Of a DNA stretch of 13,372 nucleotides, positions 1 to 6,198 are shown piece after piece. The notes under the pieces were generated by a model. That model had not been told where the DNA came from and ran no database searches. It saw only the letters and a program-made list of their open reading frames with translations. A program made the position numbers and the translations under genes. Origin of the DNA: Yimella sp. (GTDB lineage: Bacteria; Actinomycetota; Actinomycetes; Actinomycetales; Dermatophilaceae); contig JASLFY010000037.1 of assembly GCA_030150425.1 (NCBI GenBank), forward strand, positions 1-13,372, given 5' to 3'. Position 1 is the first letter of the stretch, and every line of letters starts with the position of its first letter.

Positions 1-1082
1 GCCTCCTCCTCGGACCCCGACAGCCGGACCGTCGCGGGCAGACCGGGCGCGTGCCGTCGGGCGTTGGTGAGGGCTTCCTGGACGACGCGGTAGACGGTGT
101 TGCCGACGATCGGGTCGAGCTCGGGCAGCGCGCCCTCCAGCCGTACGTCCGCACCCGCCTCGCGTGCCTCCCGTACGAGGTCGGTCACGTCGGCGGCGAC
201 CGGCTGCGGGGCCAACAGCGCCGCCCCCTGGCTGCGGTGCAGCACCCCCAGGACGCCACGCATCTCGTCCATCGCCGCGCGCGCGTCGCCGGCGATGCCC
301 GCGAGGATCTCCCGGGCCTCCGGGGACAGGTCCGGGTTCGTGTACGGCGCGGTCTCGGCGCGTACGGCGACCAGGGAGATGCGGTGCGCGACCACGTCGT
401 GCAGATCACGGGCCAACGACGCGCGGGCGTCGACCTCGGCCCGTTCGACCTCGACCTCGCGCCGGTCGCGCTTGCGGGTGGCCGACAGGCGCAGCGCGAC
501 GGCGGTGCCGAGGGTGAGCGCAGTGGCGAGGACGTACAGCCCGAACGACTGCCACCGGCGGTCGGCGGCCCAGCCCATCGAACTGACCTGGCCGGTGTAT
601 CCCAGATAGATCAGCACGGTGCGGTCCCAGAAGGCGAACAGTGCGGGGAGCAGGAGAGCGGCGCCGCCGAGCAGCCACCCCAGCCGGGCGCTGCGCCAGA
701 AGGCGGCGTACGCGACGGACACCATCGCGAAGTACACGGCGATCCGGACCGGGAGCAGCACGGCACCGGAGTAGTCGCCGGGCAGCGTCATCGCAGCGAG
801 GGGCAGGGCTGCAGCGGTGAGCACGAGCGGCCCGACGGCGAGCCCCAGTCCGAGCAGCGGGCGGATCAGCGCCACGACCGGTGCCGACACCATGCCCAAG
901 GTCAGGAGGGTGAGCGCGGAATCGAAGACCTGGGCCGCGCCCCGGTCCTGGATGAAGGGCATGTACATGCCGGGCAGGTTCGGGAACGCCGTGGCCAGCA
1001 CGAGGATCATCCAGATGACGGCTGCCGCCCAGAATCGGCCGGGAACTGCGGCGGCCGAGCGGGCCAGTCTCTCAGGTTTCAT
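1..1082 (-). CDS. Sensor histidine kinase, HisKA_3 (NarL/DesK-type), C-terminus beyond the left edge
   Basis: Membrane histidine kinase of a two-component system; 360 residues are visible and the 3' end lies outside the window. About six hydrophobic segments fill residues 18-200 (near 18-35, 55-73, 78-97, 107-127, 135-152, 181-199). A charged linker follows, then the dimerisation/phosphoacceptor helix with the H-box RDLHDVVAHRISL, phospho-His228. The ATPase N-box is at QEALTNARRH (Asn340). The G-boxes should lie beyond base 1. This H-box type pairs with NarL/FixJ response regulators, whose gene is usually next door, so it is expected left of the window. Start chosen at ATG 1082, with AGGA 8 nt upstream. 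The gene lies 76 bp downstream of the sortase on the same strand. The signal sensed cannot be read from the sequence. Confidence 0.9.
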   Translation of the reverse strand, partial: MKPERLARSAAAVPGRFWAAAVIWMILVLATAFPNLPGMYMPFIQDRGAAQVFDSALTLLTLGMVSAPVVALIRPLLGLGLAVGPLVLTAAALPLAAMTLPGDYSGAVLLPVRIAVYFAMVSVAYAAFWRSARLGWLLGGAALLLPALFAFWDRTVLIYLGYTGQVSSMGWAADRRWQSFGLYVLATALTLGTAVALRLSATRKRDRREVEVERAEVDARASLARDLHDVVAHRISLVAVRAETAPYTNPDLSPEAREILAGIAGDARAAMDEMRGVLGVLHRSQGAALLAPQPVAADVTDLVREAREAGADVRLEGALPELDPIVGNTVYRVVQEALTNARRHAPGLPATVRLSGSEEE

Positions 1083-1158
1083 GTGTGAATCCTGTTGCCC
1101 CGCAAGGCTGTCCGACACCCCGGACGGAGTGATCTTCGCTTCCCACGCGCGGGGGAGG

Positions 1159-1959
1159 TCAGGCGGGGTTGGCCCACACGACCCAGTTGCCCTCGAAGTG
1201 GCCGCCCTTGATCGGCGTGTTCGGGTCGCAGGTGATCAGCCGTAGCACCGGTGTCTTCGACGAGGCGGCCCAGATGGTGCCGTCCTTGGGCACCTGCGCC
1301 TTGGAGACTGCGCGCGAGGCGTTCGCGGTGAACTCGACCTGCTGGCCGGAGCTGTAGGCGACGATGATCTTGTTGCCCGGCTTCACCTGCAGCAGGTTGT
1401 AGAAGGTGTCGGGTCGGTTGTTGTACGTCACGTGGCCGACCAGGATCGCCGCACCGGTCTTGCCGGGGAGGGCCCAGCCCTGCTCGGCGTACCAACCGGC
1501 GGTGCCGGCCGGCGGCGCGAGCACGCCCTTGGAGTCGAGGTACGTCGGCTGCAGCGACGCGTTCACGATCGTCTTGCCGGCGGCGTTGAAGACATAGACC
1601 CGGGTGGGGGATCCCTGCGGGTTGGTCACGGCCTTGCCGCGGGGGCCGGACGAAGCAGACGATCCGGTCGAGGACCCGGTGGTCGACCCGCTGGTGGAAC
1701 CGGTCGCGGCGCCGCCGGAACCGCCGCTGGTCGACGAGCTTCCGGTCGACGACGTCGACGACGAACCGCTGCCGTCGGAGGTGGTGGGCAGCGCGCCGGT
1801 GTACGGCGCGACGGAGTAGTCGGAGGAGCGGGATGACGACGAACCGGTCGCCGAACCCACCATCCCGTCACCGCACCCGGCGGCCACGGACACGAAGCCC
1901 GCGGCCGCGAGCGCGGCGACGACGAAGGGAGCTCGACGACCGGTTCGTACGAAACGCAT
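1159..1959 (-). CDS. Class F-like sortase, probable lipoprotein
   Basis: Transpeptidase expected to attach secreted proteins to the cell envelope; 266 aa. The N-terminus has Arg-rich residues, a hydrophobic stretch and a lipobox-like AAGC ending at Cys29, suggesting lipid anchoring rather than the usual membrane helix. Residues 33-107 are a Ser/Gly/Thr linker. The sortase barrel is at about 115-266, with the catalytic His176 in VGHV and Cys244 in LRLITC, and the FYNLLQVKPG segment typical of class F. No Arg follows the catalytic Cys, where sortases normally carry their third catalytic residue. The gene starts 10 nt after the DUF6801 gene, so the two are probably one operon and a sortase-substrate pair. 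Start chosen at ATG 1959 because the in-frame upstream extension runs into the preceding gene and would bury the signal peptide. Class F is inferred from motif spacing; class E is less likely. Confidence 0.82.
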   Translation of the reverse strand: MRFVRTGRRAPFVVAALAAAGFVSVAAGCGDGMVGSATGSSSSRSSDYSVAPYTGALPTTSDGSGSSSTSSTGSSSTSGGSGGAATGSTSGSTTGSSTGSSASSGPRGKAVTNPQGSPTRVYVFNAAGKTIVNASLQPTYLDSKGVLAPPAGTAGWYAEQGWALPGKTGAAILVGHVTYNNRPDTFYNLLQVKPGNKIIVAYSSGQQVEFTANASRAVSKAQVPKDGTIWAASSKTPVLRLITCDPNTPIKGGHFEGNWVVWANPA

Positions 1960-1969
1960 CAAGCGTGGA

Positions 1970-2959
1970 TCAGTCCTCGCGGCGGTTGGAGACAGCCGCA
2001 CCGGCGAGCGCAACCAGGCCGGCCGCAGCCGCACCGACGCCACCGATGGTCCACAGGTTCACGCCGTCACCGGAGGTGCCGCCGTCGGTCTGGACGGTGC
2101 TCGGGGTCGACGGGCCGGTGGTCGGCTCGCTGGTGGTCGAGGTCGGCTCAGTGGTCGACGTGGTCGACGTCGGCTCGGTGGTGGACGTCGGGGTCGACGT
2201 GGTCGACGTCGGGATGGACGAGGTCGAAGTCGGCGTCGAGGTCGTGGACGTCGGGGTCGACGTGGTCGACGTGGGGGTGGAGGTCGTGGACGTCGCGGTC
2301 GAGGTCGACGTGGTGGTCGGGGTCTGGTCGGACACGACCTTGATGCTGCCGACGGTGGCGTCCTGACCGGCGTTGAGCGTGCACTTCACCGGAATGAAGA
2401 TGCTCTTGTTGGCGCCCTGGTAGGTCTGGATGTCGGCGGTGAAGTTGCCGACCTTGACGTCGATCGAACCGGGGGTCGCCGGAGCGGTCTCGCTCTGGCC
2501 GGAGCCGGTGGCGGTGGTGATCAGGCCGCCGGACGAGGGCACCGGGGTGGTGGGGATGGTCAGGTTCGCGGTGCGGGCCGCGCCGCTGACGGTGTAGCCG
2601 GCGGCGCTGCTTCCGTCGACGCTGGTGATGCCCAGACCGCGCAGGGTGTCGGCGGCGGAGGTGGAGGTGGTGACCTTCGCCGAGATGGCGGGAGCCGGGA
2701 TCGTCGATCCGACGGTGACCTGCGCCGGCAGGTTGACGGTGACGGCCGCGGTCCAGGTGCCCTGGTCGAGTTCGGTACCGAAGACGGTGGCCTTGCAGGC
2801 GAACTTCAGCGGAGCGGACGTCGCGGCGTCGGCGGAGGTGCTCAGGGCGCCGAGGCCCAGCATGACGGTGCCGCCGAGAAGGCCGAGGGTGCCGACACCG
2901 GCGAGCGTACGGCGGCCGGCCGCGCGGGCCGAGTGACGGGAGGTGTTGGAGGTGCTCAT
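1970..2959 (-). CDS. Secreted DUF6801-type cell-wall protein with C-terminal sorting signal
   Basis: 329-aa surface protein. Residues 1-45 form a signal peptide (Arg-rich start, hydrophobic core, cleavage after ADA). Residues 48-208 resemble DUF6801: LKFACKATVFG near the start, a VTVGSTIPAP segment, and Cys54 and Cys193 likely forming a disulfide. Residues 213-285 are a Thr/Ser/Pro-rich stalk of heptad repeats, suited to spanning the wall and to O-glycosylation. The C-terminus has sortase-substrate layout: STVQTDGG in place of LPxTG, a hydrophobic helix (about 302-323) and a short charged tail NRRED. A Shine-Dalgarno sequence AAGGAG lies 5 nt before ATG 2959. The sortase gene follows after 10 nt. 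The sorting motif is non-canonical and inferred from layout; the binding function of the globular domain is unknown. Confidence 0.85.
   Translation of the reverse strand: MSTSNTSRHSARAAGRRTLAGVGTLGLLGGTVMLGLGALSTSADAATSAPLKFACKATVFGTELDQGTWTAAVTVNLPAQVTVGSTIPAPAISAKVTTSTSAADTLRGLGITSVDGSSAAGYTVSGAARTANLTIPTTPVPSSGGLITTATGSGQSETAPATPGSIDVKVGNFTADIQTYQGANKSIFIPVKCTLNAGQDATVGSIKVVSDQTPTTTSTSTATSTTSTPTSTTSTPTSTTSTPTSTSSIPTSTTSTPTSTTEPTSTTSTTEPTSTTSEPTTGPSTPSTVQTDGGTSGDGVNLWTIGGVGAAAAGLVALAGAAVSNRRED
2123..2293 (-). repeat. Thr/Ser/Pro heptad repeats in the wall-protein stalk
   Basis: Codes for residues 223-279 of the DUF6801 protein. Five seven-residue units (TSTTSTP, one variant TSTSSIP) are followed by shorter units ending in EP (TSTTEP, TSTTSTTEP, TSTTSEP). 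The 21-bp units are mostly built from GTCGAC/GTGGTC words on the plus strand. Such tracts vary in copy number between strains and change the reach of the stalk. Confidence 0.9.
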
Positions 2960-2971
2960 GGATTCTCCTTT

Positions 2972-2997
2972 GGCCGCACGCGGCCTACTGTTCAGTA
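2972..2997 (-). promoter_or_regulatory. Two abutting inverted repeats in the leader of the wall-protein/sortase operon
   Basis: GGCCGC-AC-GCGGCC (2972-2985) is immediately followed by TACTG-TT-CAGTA (2986-2997), both between the Shine-Dalgarno sequence of the DUF6801 gene and its likely promoter. The second has the size and symmetry of a TetR-type operator. On the minus strand a TAAGGT hexamer (about 3012-3017) could be the -10 element, placing the repeats just downstream of the transcription start. Symmetry is seen; operator function is inferred. Confidence 0.35.
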
Positions 2998-3058
2998 AAT
3001 GGGTGGCCTCACCTTATCGGTGATGTGACCTGGATCGCACCCCTGTTCAACGGATGTT

Positions 3059-4219
3059 CTACTTGTCGACGTCGCCGACGACGAAGAACATCGACCCGAG
3101 AATGGCGACCATGTCGGCAACCAGGGTGTCCTGCAAGACCTTTCCCAGCACCGCCACGTTGTTGAACGACGCAGACCGCAGCTTCAGCCGCCACGGGGTC
3201 TTGTCACCGCGGGACACCAGGTAGTAACCGTTGAAACCCAGGGGGTTCTCCGTCGCGACGTAGTCGCTTCCCTCCGGCACCTTGAGGACCTTCGGCAGTT
3301 TCACGTTCACCGGACCGCTCGGCAGCGAGCGCAGTTTGTCGACGCACGCGTCGGCGAGGTCGAGACTGACGTGCAGCTGTTCGAGCAGTACCTCCAGACG
3401 GGCGGCGCAGTCGCCGGCCGTACGGGTCACCACGCGCCCCGGTCCGCCCGGGGTGAACAGTTCGCCGTACGCGAGGTACGGCTGGTCGCGCCGCAGGTCC
3501 AGGTCGAGCCCGCTGGCGCGGGCGATCGGACCGCTGACGCCGTAGTCCTTCACGGTCTCCAGGTCGAGCACCCCGACACCGCTGGTGCGGGCGTGCAGGA
3601 TCTCGTTGCCGACCAGCAACGCCTCCAGTTCGGGCAACCGGCGGCGTACGCCCTGGATCGCCGTCGTGACCCGACCCAGCCAGCCGGCGGGAATGTCGTC
3701 GCGCAGTCCGCCGACCCGGTTGAACATGTAGTGCATCCGGCCGCCGGAGATCTCCTCCATCACCGCCTGCAGTTCCTCGCGCTCGCGGAAGCTGTAGAAG
3801 ATCGGGGTGATCGCGCCGAGCTCGAGCGGGTAGGACCCGAGGAACATCAGGTGGTTCAGCGCGCGGTTCAGCTCGGTCAGCAGGGTCCGGGTCCAGGTGG
3901 CGCGCACCGGCACGTCCATGCCGAGCATCCGCTCCACGGTCAGGGCCACGCCGATCTCGTTGCTGAACGCCGAGAGCCAGTCATGGCGGTTGGCCAGCAC
4001 CATGATCTGCCGGTAGTCGCGCACCTCGAACAGTTTCTCCGCGCCGCGGTGCATGTAGCCGACGATCGGCTCGGCGGCCTTGATCAGCTCGTTGTCCAGG
4101 GTCAGGCGCAGCCGCAGCACGCCGTGGGTCGCGGGGTGTTGCGGGCCGACGTTCAACACCATGTCGGTGCTGGTGAAGCCGCTCGCGCCGACGGTCGCGG
4201 TGGTCCGGGTGTACGCCAT
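3059..4219 (-). CDS. nuoD: Orphan NuoD paralogue (NADH-quinone oxidoreductase subunit D family)
   Basis: 386 aa, a normal length for bacterial NuoD, the peripheral-arm subunit that helps bind quinone near cluster N2. Family signatures: GPQHPATHGVLRL (His28, His32), HRGAEKL (Arg58), NRHDW (Arg78, Trp81), LELGAITP (Glu133), SFREREEL, and a C-terminus close to the usual GEVDR-type end. Aligned on these anchors to the Yarrowia 49-kDa subunit, Arg58 and Arg78 match R121 and R141 and His32 matches H95. The quinone-contacting Tyr144 is replaced by Trp81 and Asp196 by Glu133. No other nuo gene is present. Start ATG 4219 fits the family N-terminus; a longer in-frame extension is antisense to other genes. 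No Shine-Dalgarno sequence is seen; CAGACT lies at -12 to -7, suggesting a leaderless mRNA. NuoD-family membership is firm; participation in complex I is uncertain. Confidence 0.9.
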   Translation of the reverse strand: MAYTRTTATVGASGFTSTDMVLNVGPQHPATHGVLRLRLTLDNELIKAAEPIVGYMHRGAEKLFEVRDYRQIMVLANRHDWLSAFSNEIGVALTVERMLGMDVPVRATWTRTLLTELNRALNHLMFLGSYPLELGAITPIFYSFREREELQAVMEEISGGRMHYMFNRVGGLRDDIPAGWLGRVTTAIQGVRRRLPELEALLVGNEILHARTSGVGVLDLETVKDYGVSGPIARASGLDLDLRRDQPYLAYGELFTPGGPGRVVTRTAGDCAARLEVLLEQLHVSLDLADACVDKLRSLPSGPVNVKLPKVLKVPEGSDYVATENPLGFNGYYLVSRGDKTPWRLKLRSASFNNVAVLGKVLQDTLVADMVAILGSMFFVVGDVDK

Positions 4220-4225
4220 GGGCCC

Positions 4226-4231
4226 AGTCTG
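4226..4231 (-). promoter_or_regulatory. Putative -10 element for the nuoD-like gene (leaderless)
   Basis: Reads CAGACT on the minus strand, exactly 6 nt before ATG 4219. No purine-rich ribosome binding site precedes that ATG. No convincing -35 element is seen. Confidence 0.4.
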
Positions 4232-4315
4232 CCAGCCGGTCCGGCCGGTCCCGGGGGACGCTGTGCCGCCGGTCTCGCGCGTCGGCACTCGTCCCTGTCC
4301 GGCCGCCCGGCTCGG

Positions 4316-4321
4316 TACCGT
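4316..4321 (+). promoter_or_regulatory. Putative -10 element deciding the GTG start at 4328 (leaderless)
   Basis: TACCGT lies exactly 6 nt before the GTG at 4328. The purine stretch GGAGGG at 4322-4327 touches the start codon and is too close to act as a Shine-Dalgarno sequence, so a leaderless transcript is the simpler reading. Confidence 0.4.
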
Positions 4322-4327
4322 GGAGGG

Positions 4328-5239
4328 GTGAGTGAGCAGCAGGGGGGCCAGCAGTCGCCGCAGGACCGTTATTACCAGCGGTACCTCGCGGACACCGAGC
4401 CGAACGCGTTCGGGGGAGGAAAGCGCAGCCGTACGCCGTTGATCGTCGCCGGCGCGGCGGCACTCGTCGTCGCGGTCGGTGTGGTCGGCGCGTTCGCGTT
4501 GCGGGGCGGCGGCACCGTCGACGGGTCGGCCACCGAGAGCACGGCCGCTTCGACCGTCGGTGGTTCCCCGAGTGGCAGCTCGAACAGCACCACCTCCAGC
4601 CCGACGACGACGCCGACCAGCGTCGTGAACGCGCGGCGTTACGGCGACCCGAGCCAGGCCGGCTGGATCACCGTCCCCGGCAGCGACAAGGCCAAGGCGG
4701 CGTACGACATCCCGGCGACCGACAAGTACGCCCCGGGCAAGGTCGACCGGTTGATCGGTTACGAGCCGCCGGAGGGCGTCGACCACAAGTGGGTCATTGC
4801 CAGCTCGGCCAGCAGCTACGACAGGAATTTCTGCAAGACCGACAAGGGCGGTCAGCGGGCGTTCATGGGGTTCGTCAACATCGGCACCCGGGAGCCGGCC
4901 GAGGCCGCGCCGGGTGTGGCGAGCGAGACGGCCGACCTCATCGCGTACAAGAAGGACAAGAAGACGATGGCGTCCCGCACGCCGACGAAGACCACGACGA
5001 TCAAGGTCAACGGCGGCAGGACCACCGCCGTGCAGTCGGTCCTCACCGTCGACAACGGCGACCCGAGCACGAAGAAGTGCGACCCGAAGAAGCTGGAGGT
5101 GCGCACCGTCGCGTTCACCAACTCCGGCAACGGTGTGTCCACCATGCTGCTGGTCGTGCGGGACCTCGGCGCCGGTCAGATGCCCGACGCGGACGTCACG
5201 AAGATCGTGGCGTCGGTGCGTCCGAAGATCGCCGACTGA
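4328..5239 (+). CDS. Membrane-anchored extracytoplasmic protein, DUF8017-like
   Basis: 303 aa. A hydrophilic cytoplasmic N-terminus (residues 1-35, Gln/Tyr-rich) leads into one transmembrane helix (about 37-58), then a Ser/Thr/Gly linker (60-100) and a globular outer domain (103-303). The domain has the layout I associate with DUF8017: GW near 112, AYDIP near 125-129, a Cys (169) followed by QRAFMGF, an Ala-rich helix, a second Cys (251) and a final SVRP. The cysteines probably form a disulfide. Function is unknown; this architecture is common in actinobacterial surface proteins. It is divergent from the nuoD-like gene (108 bp between starts), and its 3' end overlaps the convergent methyltransferase gene by 44 nt. 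GTG 4328 is the only in-frame start that gives the usual short N-terminus before the helix. The open frame extends far upstream but is antisense to nuoD there. Confidence 0.85.
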   Translation: MSEQQGGQQSPQDRYYQRYLADTEPNAFGGGKRSRTPLIVAGAAALVVAVGVVGAFALRGGGTVDGSATESTAASTVGGSPSGSSNSTTSSPTTTPTSVVNARRYGDPSQAGWITVPGSDKAKAAYDIPATDKYAPGKVDRLIGYEPPEGVDHKWVIASSASSYDRNFCKTDKGGQRAFMGFVNIGTREPAEAAPGVASETADLIAYKKDKKTMASRTPTKTTTIKVNGGRTTAVQSVLTVDNGDPSTKKCDPKKLEVRTVAFTNSGNGVSTMLLVVRDLGAGQMPDADVTKIVASVRPKIAD

Positions 5240-6158
5240 TCCGTTCCAGGGACCACCAGAAGCCGCCCAGTCCTGCGGGGTCGGTGAACGCCGACCAGGC
5301 GCCGCGGCGGCGCAGCGCAGCGACGTACGCCAGCGGATCGCGGTGTGCCAGAGCGTGATCCGGCCGCTCGGGCGGCTCGAGCAGCGCGCGGGCGATGTCG
5401 GCCTGGCGGACGAGTTCGTCGGCGCCGAGGCTGTCCATCGCCACGTGGGCGGTGACGTCCGTACGTCCGTCGAAGGTGGGTTCGCACTCCGCGCCGTCGC
5501 GGAATCCGGTGAGGGTCGGTGACGGCGGTCGGTCCCCGGCGACGTGGCCGTAGTCGACGCACACCAGCAGGCCGCGTTCGATCCGCTCACGCAGTGCGGC
5601 GTACGCGGCGTCCCGGGTGTCACCGAGTTCCACGATCTCCGCGTCGGGCCAGTGGGTCGTCGCCCAATCCCGTTGAGTGGCAGTCGGTTCCGGCCCCGGC
5701 GACCCGTCGTCGGTGAGCAGGTGACCGTCGACCAGCAGGTCGCAGGGCACCACGTCGAGCCACTCGTGGGCGAACACGAGGACGTCGGTCAGCCCGGCCA
5801 AGTCGTCGGGAAGGGCGCCGGCGCCGGGGGAGCGGATCCAGTCGATCCCGTCCGGCAGGTCGCCCGGGCGGTCGACGACGTCGACCCCGGTCAGCGCGAT
5901 GGTGTCGTCCATCTCTCGCAGGAGGTGAAGCAATTCGCCTCTGCCACAAGCGAAGTCGACGACGTGGGTGAGTCCTTCCCGTCGCGCCAGGCGCAGTACG
6001 GCCTCTGCCAGCAGTTCCGGAACGCCGGGCACGCCCTGGGCCGATGTCGCGAAGTGGCCCGCCGGTCCGGCCGGCTGCCGGTAGAAGCCGGAGGGGCCGT
6101 ACAGCGCGCCACGCCACGCGACCGACAACGGCTCGCGGGAGGTCCGGGGGTGCACCAC
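5196..6158 (-). CDS. SAM-dependent methyltransferase, MidA/NDUFAF7 family (COG1565)
   Basis: 320 aa, a short form of the MidA family. Signatures in order: YGPSGFY (20-26), GHFATS (34-39, the usual GDFxTxPE region), VDFACGRGELL (67-77, SAM-binding Gly-rich loop), FAHEWLDVVP (129-138, equivalent of the ANELLDALP motif), VDYGH (201-205), TLTGFR (215-220), and DVTAHVAMD (234-242, equivalent of DITAHVDF). Mitochondrial NDUFAF7 of this family symmetrically dimethylates Arg85 of NDUFS2, the NuoD homologue, early in complex I assembly. Here the gene lies on the same strand as the NuoD paralogue, about 1 kb away, so that protein is a candidate substrate; this is inference. Start GTG 6158 is preferred over GTG 6155 because TACGGT sits exactly at -12 to -7; no good ribosome binding site is seen. 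The open frame continues upstream but only antisense to the DUF2520 gene. Confidence 0.82.
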   Translation of the reverse strand: MVHPRTSREPLSVAWRGALYGPSGFYRQPAGPAGHFATSAQGVPGVPELLAEAVLRLARREGLTHVVDFACGRGELLHLLREMDDTIALTGVDVVDRPGDLPDGIDWIRSPGAGALPDDLAGLTDVLVFAHEWLDVVPCDLLVDGHLLTDDGSPGPEPTATQRDWATTHWPDAEIVELGDTRDAAYAALRERIERGLLVCVDYGHVAGDRPPSPTLTGFRDGAECEPTFDGRTDVTAHVAMDSLGADELVRQADIARALLEPPERPDHALAHRDPLAYVAALRRRGAWSAFTDPAGLGGFWWSLERISRRSSDAPTPRSS

Positions 6159-6164
6159 GGCGCC

Positions 6165-6170
6165 ACCGTA
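6165..6170 (-). promoter_or_regulatory. Putative -10 element for the methyltransferase gene (leaderless)
   Basis: Reads TACGGT on the minus strand, 6 nt before GTG 6158, in the 40-bp divergent gap shared with the DUF2520-panC operon. Confidence 0.4.
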
Positions 6171-6178
6171 GACGCCCC

Positions 6179-6194
6179 GACGACTAACGTCGTC
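6179..6194 (+). promoter_or_regulatory. Inverted repeat overlapping the -10 of the DUF2520-panC operon
   Basis: GACGAC-TAAC-GTCGTC is a perfect 6-bp inverted repeat with a 4-nt spacer. TAACGT (6185-6190), the best -10 candidate for the start at 6199, lies inside it, 8 nt before the GTG. A protein bound here would block the promoter. The repeat is seen; the operator role is inferred. Confidence 0.4.
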
Positions 6195-6198
6195 ATCC

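Noticed and set aside
51..1088. 345-codon open frame on the plus strand
   Set aside because: Antisense shadow of the histidine kinase; its translation is low-complexity Arg/Gly/Gln/His-rich with no family motif, while the minus strand gives a clear H-box and N-box.
1110..1125. Small hairpin (GTCCG/CGGAC) between the sortase and histidine kinase genes
   Set aside because: Only 5 bp with no T-tract; too weak to call a terminator.
1960..2043. Longer sortase N-terminus starting at 2043
   Set aside because: It would overlap the end of the DUF6801 gene and place 28 residues before the lipoprotein signal; ATG 1959 is the natural start.
2123..2293. Short regular repeats that could suggest a CRISPR-like or minisatellite array
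   Set aside because: Repeats are 21-bp coding heptads without spacers, inside an intact secreted protein.
3371..4327. Upstream extension of the plus-strand frame that ends at 5239
   Set aside because: It runs antisense through nuoD; only the part from GTG 4328 has a sensible N-terminus, membrane helix and domain.
4220..5623. N-terminal extension of the nuoD frame
   Set aside because: Open only because of GC-rich antisense bias; it overlaps two other genes and the NuoD family begins close to ATG 4219.
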